From assembly GCF_009928415.1 (NCBI RefSeq), contig NZ_JAABNN010000005.1, positions 62,001-126,000 of the forward strand: DNA of 64,000 nucleotides, read 5' to 3'. Positions within the stretch are counted from its first letter, which is position 1. Each line of letters opens with the position of its first letter. A program made the position numbers and the translations under genes. Positions 1 to 7,946 of this stretch are shown here, one piece after another. The DNA comes from Bacillus sp. USDA818B3_A. GTDB lineage: Bacteria > Bacillota > Bacilli > Bacillales > Cytobacillaceae. The notes under the pieces are model-generated. The model did not search any database and had not been told where the DNA came from. It was given only the letters and a program-made list of their open reading frames with translations.

Positions 1-1
1 C

Positions 2-493
2 GTCATTGCGGTAACAAATGCCGTTCTGCCAATCATGAGAGCTAGAAAACAGGGGCGGATCATTAATATGAGCAGCATTAGTGGACGATTCGGTTTTCCA
101 GGGTTATCTGCTTATAGCGCCTCCAAACATGCGCTCGAAGGATACAGCGAGTCTTTAAGGCTCGAACTGGGTCCCTTTGGGATCGATGTGATTTTAATCG
201 AGCCCGGCTCCTATCAAACGAATATTTGGTCTAGTGTTGATCGGATTGAAAACAACCCAGATTCACCATATAGCTTTTATATGGATCGTATTTTTAAAGA
301 AATGAGTAATGGCAAAGAGGATTATGGCGACCCATATGAGGTAGCTGCACTTGCAGCCCAAATTGCTTCCCTGCCTGGTAGCCCCGATCTGCGTTACCCA
401 ATTGGCAAAGGTGTAAAGACCAATCTTTTTCTTAAAAAGACACTCCCTTGGAAAGTAATTGAGAAGGTTGTATTAAAGAAGCTTAAGCCTTAA
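2..493 (+). CDS. Short-chain dehydrogenase/reductase, C-terminal part (5' end outside window)
   Basis: The reading frame is open from base 2, so the gene starts before the window and lacks its N-terminal Rossmann glycine motif here. The visible part has the SDR core: an asparagine near the start (VTNAVLP), the serine-bearing strand (INMSSISG) and the catalytic YSASK motif, followed by the IEPGSYQT segment typical of classical SDRs. The substrate cannot be read from the sequence. The C terminus is basic (KKLKP). The next gene, an aldo/keto reductase, starts 83 bases downstream with its own ribosome binding site, so the two may or may not be cotranscribed. Family certain, function unknown. Confidence 0.85.
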   Translation, partial: VIAVTNAVLPIMRARKQGRIINMSSISGRFGFPGLSAYSASKHALEGYSESLRLELGPFGIDVILIEPGSYQTNIWSSVDRIENNPDSPYSFYMDRIFKEMSNGKEDYGDPYEVAALAAQIASLPGSPDLRYPIGKGVKTNLFLKKTLPWKVIEKVVLKKLKP

Positions 494-576
494 TTAGTTC
501 TTTGAGTTCTATTTGGTTGATTCTTCCAAGTGGAGGGTAATATGCTTAGTGTTGTATTACTGTTAAGGAGGAGAAA

Positions 577-1407
577 ATGTTGAATAGCTTACAGTCTAGC
601 ACTACCCTACATAATGGTGTAAAGATGCCATGGTTCGGACTGGGTGTCTACAAGGTCCCCGAGGGTAAAGTGGCCCTTGATTCCGTACAGCTGGCCATTA
701 AAGCAGGTTACAGAAGCATTGATACCGCTGCCCTTTACGAAAATGAAGAAAGTGTCGGCCAAGCGATCAAAGAGTCCGGTGTTGCCCGTGAGGAACTCTT
801 TATCACTACTAAAGTCTGGAATGAAGACTTGCGTAATCATTCCGTTGAAGAAGCATTTGAAACAAGCCTAAGAAAGCTTGGCCTTGACTATGTAGATTTG
901 TACCTCATCCATTGGCCTGTTAAGGATAAGTACAAAGACGCATGGAAGGTTCTTGAAAAGTTATATAAAGAAAAGCGTGTTCGGGCGATCGGAGTTAGCA
1001 ATTTCAACATCCATCACCTTGAGGATTTGATGTCCACAGCCGAAATTAAACCGATGGTGAATCAGGTAGAGCTTCATCCACTCCACTCGCAGCAGGAACT
1101 TCACGACTATTGCAAAAAACAAGAGATTCAAATTGAGGCCTGGGCACCGCTTGGCCAAGGCAGACTGCTCGATCACCCTGTCTTACAGGAGATCGCATCA
1201 AGCCACCATAAATCGATCGCTCAAGTGATTTTACGCTGGGATATCCAAAATGAAATCGTGACGATTCCAAAATCCATTAGGGAAAACCGCATTAAGGAAA
1301 ATGCCAACATCTTTGACTTTACGTTATCAGAAAGCGATATGGAGAAGATTAATGCCCTGAACGAAAACCAACGCTTTGGTGCCGATCCAGATAATTTTAA
1401 TTTTTAA
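577..1407 (+). CDS. yvgN: Aldo/keto reductase, YvgN-type (glyoxal/methylglyoxal reductase)
   Basis: A 276-residue NADPH-dependent aldo/keto reductase. It has the family motifs in order: the MPWFGLGV N-terminal strand, SIDTAALYENE with the catalytic Asp and Tyr, TTKVWN with the catalytic Lys, LIHWPV with the active-site His, GVSNF, and the cofactor loop IPKSIRENRI near the C terminus. The sequence closely follows B. subtilis YvgN, which reduces glyoxal and methylglyoxal. A strong AAGGAGGAG lies 6-8 bases before the ATG and fixes the start. A hairpin terminator follows. It probably detoxifies reactive aldehydes in the cytoplasm; the family is broad, so the physiological substrate is inferred. 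Confidence 0.88.
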   Translation: MLNSLQSSTTLHNGVKMPWFGLGVYKVPEGKVALDSVQLAIKAGYRSIDTAALYENEESVGQAIKESGVAREELFITTKVWNEDLRNHSVEEAFETSLRKLGLDYVDLYLIHWPVKDKYKDAWKVLEKLYKEKRVRAIGVSNFNIHHLEDLMSTAEIKPMVNQVELHPLHSQQELHDYCKKQEIQIEAWAPLGQGRLLDHPVLQEIASSHHKSIAQVILRWDIQNEIVTIPKSIRENRIKENANIFDFTLSESDMEKINALNENQRFGADPDNFNF

Positions 1408-1416
1408 TAATGGCAG

Positions 1417-1448
1417 GACTGTCCTTACGGGGATGGTCTTTTTGTTTT
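1417..1448 (+). terminator. Intrinsic terminator after the aldo/keto reductase
   Basis: An 8-bp stem with two G-U pairs (GACTGTCC / GGATGGTC) is followed by a T-rich run. It lies directly after the stop codon of the aldo/keto reductase. Confidence 0.6.
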
Positions 1449-1484
1449 GTTTTTGATTATGGTTCGTCAATTAAGGGTAAAGTG

Positions 1485-2006
1485 ATGGAAAAGAAAAAAA
1501 GTTCGCAGGTGAGTAGTTTGATAAATTCAAGAAGCAATAAAGATCTTTCCGTTCATAAAAAGAAAAATCTTTGGTCAGGAATACTTTTTGGGATTGGACT
1601 TGTCGCATTTATTGATGAGACAGTATTCCATCAGATCCTTCATTGGCATCATTTTTATGATAAGAGCACAACCGCGGCCGGGTTGGTATCGGATGGGATT
1701 TTCCATGCCTTTAGCTGGTTTTTCACGGTTGGGGGGCTTTTTATGGTGGCAGATGTCCGGCGCCGGAAGGTATGGCAGCCTATGAAATGGGTAGCCGGGG
1801 GCCTGCTTGGGGCAGGCGGGTTTCAATTATATGATGGGATTATTCAGCATAAACTGATGCGTCTTCATCAAATTCGCTATCATGTGGATATCGTGCCTTA
1901 TGATATGGTTTGGCATATTACTTCTGTTTTAATGCTCATTATAGGGATTATCCTGTTTATTCGTTCTTCTAAGAAAACGGGGACGGTTTTGGAAAATGGA
2001 CAATAG
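1485..2006 (+). CDS. DUF2243 family membrane protein
   Basis: A longer frame opens at 1410, but it begins inside the preceding terminator, so the ATG at 1485 (MEKKKSSQ) is the better start, giving 173 residues. After a basic N-terminal stretch there are four likely membrane segments. His-rich motifs FIDETVFHQILHWHHFY and LMRLHQIRYH face the loops, which is the signature of the DUF2243 family. The gene overlaps the following CtaG-like gene by 11 bases, which implies cotranscription and coupled translation. The conserved histidines and the partner suggest a metal- or haem-related role in terminal oxidase assembly, but that is inference. Confidence 0.8.
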   Translation: MEKKKSSQVSSLINSRSNKDLSVHKKKNLWSGILFGIGLVAFIDETVFHQILHWHHFYDKSTTAAGLVSDGIFHAFSWFFTVGGLFMVADVRRRKVWQPMKWVAGGLLGAGGFQLYDGIIQHKLMRLHQIRYHVDIVPYDMVWHITSVLMLIIGIILFIRSSKKTGTVLENGQ

Positions 2007-2793
2007 TCACCATCTAGGGCATACTTTCAGTTCTCCGTTCTTGTTATTGTTTCTTTTTGCCTTAGTGATTTATTTAGGGGCAGTTGTTAAAATCTATCTC
2101 GCCGGTAAAACATGGCCCCTTTACCGTTTATTATGGTGGGTAATAGGTATTTGTTGCGGATTGGCTGCGGTAACTGGTCCAATTGCCGCAAGTGCGCATC
2201 ACGACTTTACGGCACATATGCTTGGACATCTGCTCCTAGGGATGCTTTCTCCTATGTTAATGGTTCTCTCCGCACCAATTACATTGATTCTACGAACTCT
2301 AAATGTGACGAATGCCCGCCGTTTGACTAGGATTTTACGAAGTAAATTTGTAGCGTTTGTAAGCAGCCCTGTTATTGCCTCGATTTTAAATATTGGCGGG
2401 CTGTGGGTGCTTTATAGCAGCAATCTGTATCATTTAATGCAAGAAAATGTCTTGTTGCACCTGGTCGTCCATATGCATGTTTTTCTGGGAGGTTATATTT
2501 TTACTGCATCTATTATCTATATTGATCCGGCTCCACACCACAGGAGCTTCTTGTATCGTGGTATTGTGTTTGCGGCGGCTTTATCAGGGCACGGGATTTT
2601 GGCTAAATATCTTTATGCCCACCCTCCGGCAGGTGTCTCTGCCGAACAGTCGGAGATGGCGGGTATGATAATGTATTATGGCGGTGATGTGATCGATCTT
2701 GTTTTGATCATTGTCTTTTGTTATCAGTGGTATAAGTCGGCGAGGCCGGTTAGGGCAGTGGGTGCATCTATGGATGCGGAGAAGTCGGTGTGA
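1996..2793 (+). CDS. Caa3_CtaG-family cytochrome c oxidase assembly membrane protein
   Basis: A 265-residue polytopic membrane protein of the caa3_CtaG family, with about seven hydrophobic segments and conserved histidines in HHDFTAHMLGHLL and VVHMHVFLGG. In B. subtilis CtaG is needed for active cytochrome caa3 oxidase and may help assemble the copper centre. This gene is not next to oxidase genes; it is paired with the DUF2243 gene, which it overlaps by 11 bases. It may be a paralogue of the ctaG of the main oxidase locus. The C terminus is soluble and basic. The gene ends just before the 52-bp repeat array. Confidence 0.85.
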   Translation: MDNSHHLGHTFSSPFLLLFLFALVIYLGAVVKIYLAGKTWPLYRLLWWVIGICCGLAAVTGPIAASAHHDFTAHMLGHLLLGMLSPMLMVLSAPITLILRTLNVTNARRLTRILRSKFVAFVSSPVIASILNIGGLWVLYSSNLYHLMQENVLLHLVVHMHVFLGGYIFTASIIYIDPAPHHRSFLYRGIVFAAALSGHGILAKYLYAHPPAGVSAEQSEMAGMIMYYGGDVIDLVLIIVFCYQWYKSARPVRAVGASMDAEKSV

Positions 2794-2805
2794 GCTGATT
2801 ATGGT

Positions 2806-3131
2806 TTCATTGACCATTCGTACGAAAATTCTTCCCATTCGGTCAATGACAGCCCGGTTCATTGACCGTTCGTATGAAAAATGTCCCAACTCGGTCAATG
2901 AAACCCCAATTCATTGACCATTCGCACCAAAATTTTTCCTGTTCGGTCAATGACCACCCGATTCATTTACCGTTCGCAATAGAATTCTTCCCGTTCGGTC
3001 AATGACCACCAGATTCATTTACCGTTCTCAACAAAATTCTTGCCGTTTGGTCAATGACAGCTCGGTTCATTGACCGTTCTCAACAAAATTCTTCCCGTTC
3101 GGTCAATGACCTCCGATTCATTGACCGTTCC
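2806..3131. repeat. Tandem array of 52-bp palindrome-ended units (six plus a partial seventh)
   Basis: Units begin with TTCATTGACCG or a close variant at 2806, 2858, 2910, 2962, 3014, 3066 and 3117, so the period is exactly 52 bp five times, then 51. Each unit carries TTCATTGACC at one end and GGTCAATGA about 25 bases later. These are inverted repeats, so every unit can form a hairpin with a variable interior. The array fills the space between the convergent ctaG-like and nnr genes. No convincing reading frame runs through it. Units diverge by a few substitutions, so the array is not a very recent amplification. Confidence 0.9.
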
Positions 3132-3145
3132 ATAAAGGTCTCCTG

Positions 3146-4699
3146 CTATTTTCCCAACACCCGCAGCTGCTCCCTAATCCCATCAATTAAATCCAAGGGT
3201 CCTACCCCGTAACTAGATAACGTGGCCGCCTTCTCTTCCCCTGTTCTCGCATGCAAATAACTCGCTGCTATTAGGGCCTTAACAGGTGAAGAACCCTGAG
3301 CTAAAAACGAAGCAATCATCCCTGTTAATACATCCCCGCTTCCACCCTTACCCAGCGCATCATGACCATGCGGGTTAATAAACACCTCTCCATCTGGCGT
3401 TGCAATAATCGACCGATGTCCCTTCAGCAGCAAATGCACACCGTAATCTTTCGCAAAAGCTTTCGCAATCCCAATCCGGTCCTCTTCCACTTCTTTAACG
3501 GTCTTATCCAACAACCTTGCCATTTCACCAGGATGAGGAGTAAAAATCACATCCCCTTGATAATCCCGGACCATATCCAATTCATTACGAAGCAAATACA
3601 ACGCATCCGCATCCACCACAACCGGCTGGGTCGTTAACAAAGACATCAATGACTTCATCCAAGCCTCACCGCCAGCAAATCGGCCCATCCCCGGACCAAT
3701 GGCAACACACTTGAATGTCTTCAGCAAAGGTTGAAGTTCAGTAAGCGCATCTGCAGAAAAATGTCCATCCTCATCTGGAAGCGGCATAAATAACGACTCC
3801 GGATTTTGTACAGCAGCCATCGGATAGATACTCTGAGGGACAGCTAAAGTCACCAGCCCTGCACCTGAATTCAGCGCAGCTTTTGCTGAGAAAATCGGTG
3901 CCCCTACATAGGACTTGGATCCCCCTGCTACCAAAACATGGCCAAATGTTCCTTTATGGCCGTGTTTTGGCCGCACCGGAACAGAGTCCTTAACGACTTG
4001 TTCCGTTATTAAACGCGGCAACATCATCCCCAAATCCGTAACAATTGAAGGCGGCACAGAAATATCCACCGCCTTCCACTCGCCAACATACTTTGGCCCA
4101 TCCTGCAAAAAGAACCCTCGTTTAGGAAAAACAAAGGTCACCGTCTTACTAGCTTGCACCGCGGTCCCCTCTACCTTCCCGCTATCGCTGTTAACACCAG
4201 ATGGTATATCAACTGAGATAATATATTTACTCTCCGAATGTCCATTCACCATGGAAATAATCGCACCAAACGGTTCCCTTAATGGCCCGCTCACACCCGT
4301 TCCTAATAGTGCATCAACAATCACATCCGCCTGCTCCACTTCAGACCGGATCTTCTCAAGGGTACTATCAACCAAATAGAGGATCGGTAATTGACGGTTT
4401 CGGTACACATCAAAATGAACCTTTGCATCCCCCTTTATCCGCTCAGGAGGAACAACTAAACATAGCAGGGGGTCATACCCCTGATCATACAATCTTCTGG
4501 CAATCACAAATCCGTCCCCGCCATTATTTCCCCCGCCCGCAAGTACTAAAATCCGCGGATTCACATTTGGGATATTCGCTACAATCTCATCAACGACTCT
4601 TGCACCAGCATTTTCCATTAAAACGATGCCAGGCAGTTCCAGCTTGTCCATCGTATATTGGTCCATTTGCTGCATTTCCTTTTGCCCCGCGATGTACAT
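3146..4699 (-). CDS. nnr: Bifunctional NAD(P)H-hydrate epimerase / ADP-dependent NAD(P)H-hydrate dehydratase
   Basis: A repair enzyme for hydrated NADH/NADPH. The N-terminal half is the YjeF_N epimerase (GGGNNGGDGFVIARRL nucleotide loop, LLGTGVSG, DIPSGVN). The C-terminal half is the ribokinase-like dehydratase (GHKGTFGHVLVAGGS, GPGMG, FTPHPGEMARL, and the catalytic-loop motif GKGGSGDVLTG). A frame extends upstream to 4726, but the ATG at 4699 (MYIAGQKEM) fits the length of relatives and has a GGGAG upstream, so I use it (517 residues). The fused arrangement is common in Bacillaceae other than B. subtilis, where only the dehydratase domain (YxkO) stands alone. It is transcribed alone, facing the repeat array. 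Confidence 0.92.
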   Translation of the reverse strand: MYIAGQKEMQQMDQYTMDKLELPGIVLMENAGARVVDEIVANIPNVNPRILVLAGGGNNGGDGFVIARRLYDQGYDPLLCLVVPPERIKGDAKVHFDVYRNRQLPILYLVDSTLEKIRSEVEQADVIVDALLGTGVSGPLREPFGAIISMVNGHSESKYIISVDIPSGVNSDSGKVEGTAVQASKTVTFVFPKRGFFLQDGPKYVGEWKAVDISVPPSIVTDLGMMLPRLITEQVVKDSVPVRPKHGHKGTFGHVLVAGGSKSYVGAPIFSAKAALNSGAGLVTLAVPQSIYPMAAVQNPESLFMPLPDEDGHFSADALTELQPLLKTFKCVAIGPGMGRFAGGEAWMKSLMSLLTTQPVVVDADALYLLRNELDMVRDYQGDVIFTPHPGEMARLLDKTVKEVEEDRIGIAKAFAKDYGVHLLLKGHRSIIATPDGEVFINPHGHDALGKGGSGDVLTGMIASFLAQGSSPVKALIAASYLHARTGEEKAATLSSYGVGPLDLIDGIREQLRVLGK

Positions 4700-4857
4700 A
4701 ACATCATCACTCCCTTTTTCCAGCATTTTCCCTTATTATAAACCTTTCCCAAGTCCATGACAGTTCAAGTCAAAGCGAATTTCAAAATTCAATTAGGATA
4801 AATTATATACGAGCAACTGTTTAGCTGCTCAAAAAAATTCGTCGGGAGTGATGTATC

Positions 4858-5052
4858 ATGGGTAGAAACAAACTTTTGGTTCCTGGTTCAGGCGATGTCC
4901 TTAATCAAATGAAAGAGGAAATTGCCAACGAGTTTGGAGTTCAACTTGGTGCTGATACGACCGCACGAGCCAACGGTTCAGTCGGCGGTGAAATGACGAA
5001 ACGTCTCGTTGCTTACGCTGAACAATCATTACGAAATCAACAAGGTCAATAA
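4858..5052 (+). CDS. Alpha/beta-type small acid-soluble spore protein
   Basis: A 64-residue SASP with the two family signatures: [10 protein letters not shown], containing the Glu-Phe site cut by the germination protease GPR, and the C-terminal GGEMTKRLV segment. Proteins of this family coat DNA in the spore core, protect it from UV, and feed amino acids to germination. It is made in the forespore, normally under sigma G; I could not place a convincing sigma G promoter. The 5' leader at about 4810-4829 contains a short inverted repeat (GAGCA...TGCTC). GGGAGTGATGTATC precedes the ATG. A strong terminator follows. It is direct evidence of a spore former. Confidence 0.95.
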   Translation: MGRNKLLVPGSGDVLNQMKEEIANEFGVQLGADTTARANGSVGGEMTKRLVAYAEQSLRNQQGQ

Positions 5053-5065
5053 CTTTGTGATTTCA

Positions 5066-5095
5066 AAAGGGTGTCCAAATCTTGGACACCCTTTT
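5066..5095 (+). terminator. Intrinsic terminator after the SASP gene
   Basis: A perfect 11-bp stem AAAGGGTGTCC / GGACACCCTTT with a 7-base loop, starting 13 bases after the stop codon and ending in a short T run. It may also serve the small convergent gene on the other strand. Confidence 0.9.
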
Positions 5096-5103
5096 ATCAA
5101 CAT

Positions 5104-5277
5104 TTAATTGGCAAACAGAATCTTAATCTCCGATTCGGCCTCAACCATCCGTCCAAACCGATACCCTTCGATCAGTACATGCCGCTCATGATCCGTTAAA
5201 CGGCGGTTCCATTTTGCTTCTAAATAAAGAATGACTTCGTTATAAAAAATTTCAGGATATTCAAAAGGGGTATTCAT
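5104..5277 (-). CDS. Small conserved-looking protein, 57 residues
   Basis: A short frame on the minus strand (MNTPFEYPEIFYNEV... ending KILFAN) with a near-perfect AAAGGAGGAG about 8-9 bases before the ATG. It is too short for most length cut-offs. The composition is protein-like: an acidic N terminus, a WNRRLTDHERH central helix and a charged C-terminal helix, with no membrane segment or signal peptide. It fills the gap between the SASP terminator and the next divergent gene. I do not recognise the family. The ribosome binding site and codon use argue that it is real. Confidence 0.7.
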   Translation of the reverse strand: MNTPFEYPEIFYNEVILYLEAKWNRRLTDHERHVLIEGYRFGRMVEAESEIKILFAN

Positions 5278-5569
5278 CAAATAATTCTCCTCCTTTATTT
5301 ACCGCCTCTGCCTTATTCATCATGTCCAAATTTTTAAACTTTTAAAAAAGAAGGCAGAAAAATCGCGAATAATCTAAACGATATTTGGAATAATCCCTTT
5401 ACTATTAACTTATGCAGAAATAAATTAGTTGTATAGTCCAATTGCCATAGGTAAGTATCATTATTTTTTCATAATAGGGAATAATAATGCTGAAGCGGAT
5501 TGAAAAATAAATAATGTGTATGTAAACGATATATTATTATTATATTATCGGAAAGTGGTGAATGTGTTG

Positions 5570-5863
5570 ATGAATCAGGATTTTAATATCAAGCAAGAAC
5601 AAATACCTGCTTTTAAAAGTCATGATGAAGCTCGTACTTATTTTAAAAATCTTTACGGTGATCGTTTTTTAAATAGGGGTACAGATCTGAGCGAAGGTAA
5701 AAGGGTCAGTATCTACCATTTGGTCAAAGATCCTAATGTATATCAACCATACATGGAAAGCTTTTCTCATGAGATTAAACACGAAATTACCAACATGGAC
5801 GTTTTTAAAAGTTATAACACGATTGAAATTGATGAAAATGGAAATGTCCATTTTGAATCTTAA
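5570..5863 (+). CDS. Hypothetical cytosolic protein, 97 residues
   Basis: The frame is open from 5516, but the upstream residues are hydrophobic noise from AT-rich DNA. The ATG at 5570 (MNQDFNIKQEQ) follows GGTGA at a good distance; the GTG at 5564 is an alternative. The product is a soluble acidic protein with no signal or membrane segment and a motif-like centre YHLVKDPNVYQPYMESF. No family recognised. A strong hairpin terminator shared with the convergent TerC gene closes the unit. Expression is plausible because the intergenic region upstream is AT-rich and long enough for a promoter. Confidence 0.65.
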   Translation: MNQDFNIKQEQIPAFKSHDEARTYFKNLYGDRFLNRGTDLSEGKRVSIYHLVKDPNVYQPYMESFSHEIKHEITNMDVFKSYNTIEIDENGNVHFES

Positions 5864-5870
5864 ACGAATC

Positions 5871-5901
5871 AAAGGGAGGCATTCTACATGCCTCCCTTTT
5901 A
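5871..5901. terminator. Bidirectional intrinsic terminator
   Basis: An 11-bp stem AAAGGGAGGCA / TGCCTCCCTTT with a 7-base loop, flanked by A and T runs. It sits between the convergent hypothetical gene and the TerC-family gene and can serve both. Confidence 0.9.
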
Positions 5902-5905
5902 AAGC

Positions 5906-6637
5906 TTACATGGTCGTTTGATTTCCAGAAACTTTTTTAATAAAATGAATGATAAAGGTGCTGAAAAAGACACCAATCAAGATACTAAAAAATACAAATT
6001 CGTTCATTTGGATCCCAAATGCTGAAACAATCATCTTCACCCCAATGATGGCTACTAAAATAAAGGCGGTTTTTTCAAATTCAGGCACTTTTTCGATCAG
6101 GGTAAGGAACAGGCGTGCAACACCCCTCATCATTAAAATACCAAGGATTCCTCCCAGAAGTAAAATCCACTCTTCATTCGAAACACCAAACGCTGCAATC
6201 ACACTGTCAAAGCTAAAAGCAATGTCCATTAGCTCGACAGTTAAGACGGTCCGCCAAAAACCCTTGGTCTTTCGTTGAACCTCATCTTCTTCATCATTCT
6301 TATTTAGAAGGGCTTGAAAGACAATCCACAGCAGATAGTGTCCACCGATAATTTTAATCCATGGAATCGTTGTTAACGTTACACCTACTCCAATGGCTAT
6401 GATCCGAAAAAAATAAGCTCCAAATATCCCGTAAAATAAAGCCTTTTTTTGCTGCTTCTTGGGAAGGTGTTTGACCATGACCGCTAATACCAAGGCATTA
6501 TCAGCAGACAATAAGCCCTCAAGGATAATCAGAGTCCCAATAACTCCCCAACTGGCTGGATTGGTAAAAACGTCCTTAAACGCTTCGAATGAAAAAATCG
6601 TCTGGTAACTATTTAAAATTTCATGTAAGAAATCCAT
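5906..6637 (-). CDS. TerC-family integral membrane protein (YceF/YkoY-like)
   Basis: A 243-residue TerC family protein with seven or more membrane segments. Diagnostic motifs are EGLLSADNALVLAVMV near residue 40 and VELMDIAFSFDSVIAA near residue 135; their acidic residues lie within the membrane and are thought to bind metal. B. subtilis relatives YceF and YkoY have been linked to manganese efflux and metalation of secreted enzymes. I looked upstream for a yybP-ykoY manganese riboswitch and saw none. The gene is monocistronic, ending at the bidirectional terminator. Family certain; metal specificity inferred. Confidence 0.88.
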   Translation of the reverse strand: MDFLHEILNSYQTIFSFEAFKDVFTNPASWGVIGTLIILEGLLSADNALVLAVMVKHLPKKQQKKALFYGIFGAYFFRIIAIGVGVTLTTIPWIKIIGGHYLLWIVFQALLNKNDEEDEVQRKTKGFWRTVLTVELMDIAFSFDSVIAAFGVSNEEWILLLGGILGILMMRGVARLFLTLIEKVPEFEKTAFILVAIIGVKMIVSAFGIQMNEFVFFSILIGVFFSTFIIHFIKKVSGNQTTM

Positions 6638-6756
6638 CTGGATATATTTCGCCCTTTCTCATTCCAGTGATAAATGACCTGTTTTATTGGTTGTCTCTTA
6701 TTTATATGTATGAGATGACTTAGATTATATGACAAGCTCTCATTTTGCGTTTAACC

Positions 6757-6799
6757 ACAAAAAAGCCTGCATTCCAAATTAATCAGGAATACAGGCTTC
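6757..6799 (-). terminator. Intrinsic terminator of the flavin reductase gene
   Basis: Read on the minus strand: AAGCCTG, one mismatch, ATTCC, loop, GGAAT, one mismatch, CAGGCTT and then TTTTTG. It begins about 10 bases after the stop of the gene at 6809. Confidence 0.85.
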
Positions 6800-6808
6800 T
6801 CTACTATT

Positions 6809-7339
6809 CTATTCTTTTATCTGGTGAATGAATCGCTCAACCACTTCATCCACAAACTTAAGAGTTGCTTCATCCTTTAATCGGCCATCAAATTTATCTG
6901 CAGCTTGATTAATAAGAATTTCGTTGCCTACTGGCGGCAAAAGCTTTACTTGTAAAGCGGTTAAAATTTGACGCAGTTGAAGCTGTGCCCGCAGTGTCCC
7001 CATAATTCCAGTAGCCGCCCCAGCCGTCATCATAGGCTTGCCAATGAGGACTTTATCTACACGGGATAACCAATCAAGTGCATTTTTCAATACCCCAGGA
7101 ATGGACCAATTATATTCAGGGGTAATAATAATCACACCATCCGCTTCTTTTACTTTACGTTTAAACTCCACTACAGCTTCTGCTGGATTCAATTCCTCAT
7201 CCTGGTTATAATGCGGCAGGACACCCAAATCTAATACTTCTAAATCAAATTGATCGGTGAATCTGTCCTGAATTGTATAAGCCAACTGCTTATTAAATGA
7301 ATCTTTTCTCAAACTTCCCACCAGTGCCACAATTTTCAT
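6809..7339 (-). CDS. NADPH-dependent FMN reductase / azoreductase family
   Basis: A 176-residue flavodoxin-fold reductase. The N-terminal GSLRKDSFNKQLA loop binds the FMN phosphate, and PEYNWSIPGVLKNALDW (about residues 80-97) is the flavin ring loop typical of the FMN_red family that includes azoreductases, quinone reductases and chromate reductases. It would transfer electrons from NADPH to quinones or azo/nitro compounds in the cytoplasm. The gene stands alone with its own terminator. The start at 7339 is preceded by GGTGGGAAAAAG. Substrate not predictable. Confidence 0.88.
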   Translation of the reverse strand: MKIVALVGSLRKDSFNKQLAYTIQDRFTDQFDLEVLDLGVLPHYNQDEELNPAEAVVEFKRKVKEADGVIIITPEYNWSIPGVLKNALDWLSRVDKVLIGKPMMTAGAATGIMGTLRAQLQLRQILTALQVKLLPPVGNEILINQAADKFDGRLKDEATLKFVDEVVERFIHQIKE

Positions 7340-7418
7340 CTTTTTCCCACCTTTTCCTATGTACTATGACGATTATAAATAATAATGATTACAGATATCA
7401 ATTTACTTGCTTATCATG

Positions 7419-7453
7419 CAAAAATCCGGTTTCCAAATAGAAACCGGATTTTG
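7419..7453 (-). terminator. Intrinsic terminator of the MltG-like gene
   Basis: A perfect 13-bp stem AAAATCCGGTTTC / GAAACCGGATTTT with a 6-base loop, immediately after the stop codon of the gene at 7458. Confidence 0.9.
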
Positions 7454-7457
7454 CTGA

Positions 7458-7946
7458 TTATTTAAATATGGTGGCTACAATTTGATCGTAGGTCATCTTA
7501 CTGTCGACAACAAAAACGCCTGGGCGCAATTTGTTTTCAAGCCCTTTGGCCTCAATATCCTTGGAAAAATCAAAAGCATTCTTGACCATATTTGCCGCCT
7601 GAAGCACTCTGCCAACATCAATGCTCGTCATGCCATCACTTACATTTACCACCACACGGGTGACAGATTTGGAAGCATCCGCGGCAGCAGGTTTAGTCTG
7701 AACCGATGCCTTGGCATCCTCTACCTGCTTTTCATCTTCCGCCTTGGTCTGTACGACAAAGCCTTGCTCCTCAAGCTGCTTTGTCATCTCTTCGTTTGAA
7801 GGCTGCACCTTTTCGGCTGCCGCGGTTACAGCTGGTGTATTAGCTGCCTTTGAAACATCGTTCTTCGAAGAAAGATAAACGGCTCCACAAATAGTCGTGG
7901 TGATCAGCATACCGGCTGCGAAGCTGCTTAATGCGTTAATTTTCAT
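7458..7946 (-). CDS. Membrane-anchored protein with MltG-type LysM-like domain
   Basis: About 162 residues. An N-terminal signal/anchor segment (SFAAGMLITTTICGAVYL) is followed by a Lys/Glu/Ala-rich linker and a C-terminal domain from about residue 98 (VVVNVSDGMTSIDVGRVL... LRPGVFVVDSKMTYDQIVATIF). That domain matches the LysM-like module preceding the catalytic domain in MltG (YceG) endolytic transglycosylases. The catalytic domain itself is absent, so it is probably not an enzyme and may bind peptidoglycan outside the membrane. Start ambiguous: ATG at 7946 or TTG at 7952. It overlaps the upstream gene, so the two are translationally coupled. Confidence 0.75.
   Translation of the reverse strand: MKINALSSFAAGMLITTTICGAVYLSSKNDVSKAANTPAVTAAAEKVQPSNEEMTKQLEEQGFVVQTKAEDEKQVEDAKASVQTKPAAADASKSVTRVVVNVSDGMTSIDVGRVLQAANMVKNAFDFSKDIEAKGLENKLRPGVFVVDSKMTYDQIVATIFK

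Noticed and set aside
2584..2917. Frames on both strands across the end of ctaG and the start of the 52-bp array
   Set aside because: They depend on the repeat sequence and on the reverse strand of ctaG; no ribosome binding site, and the composition is that of repeats.
6638..6756. Possible yybP-ykoY manganese riboswitch before the TerC gene
   Set aside because: The conserved internal loops and the expected long stem could not be found on the minus strand.
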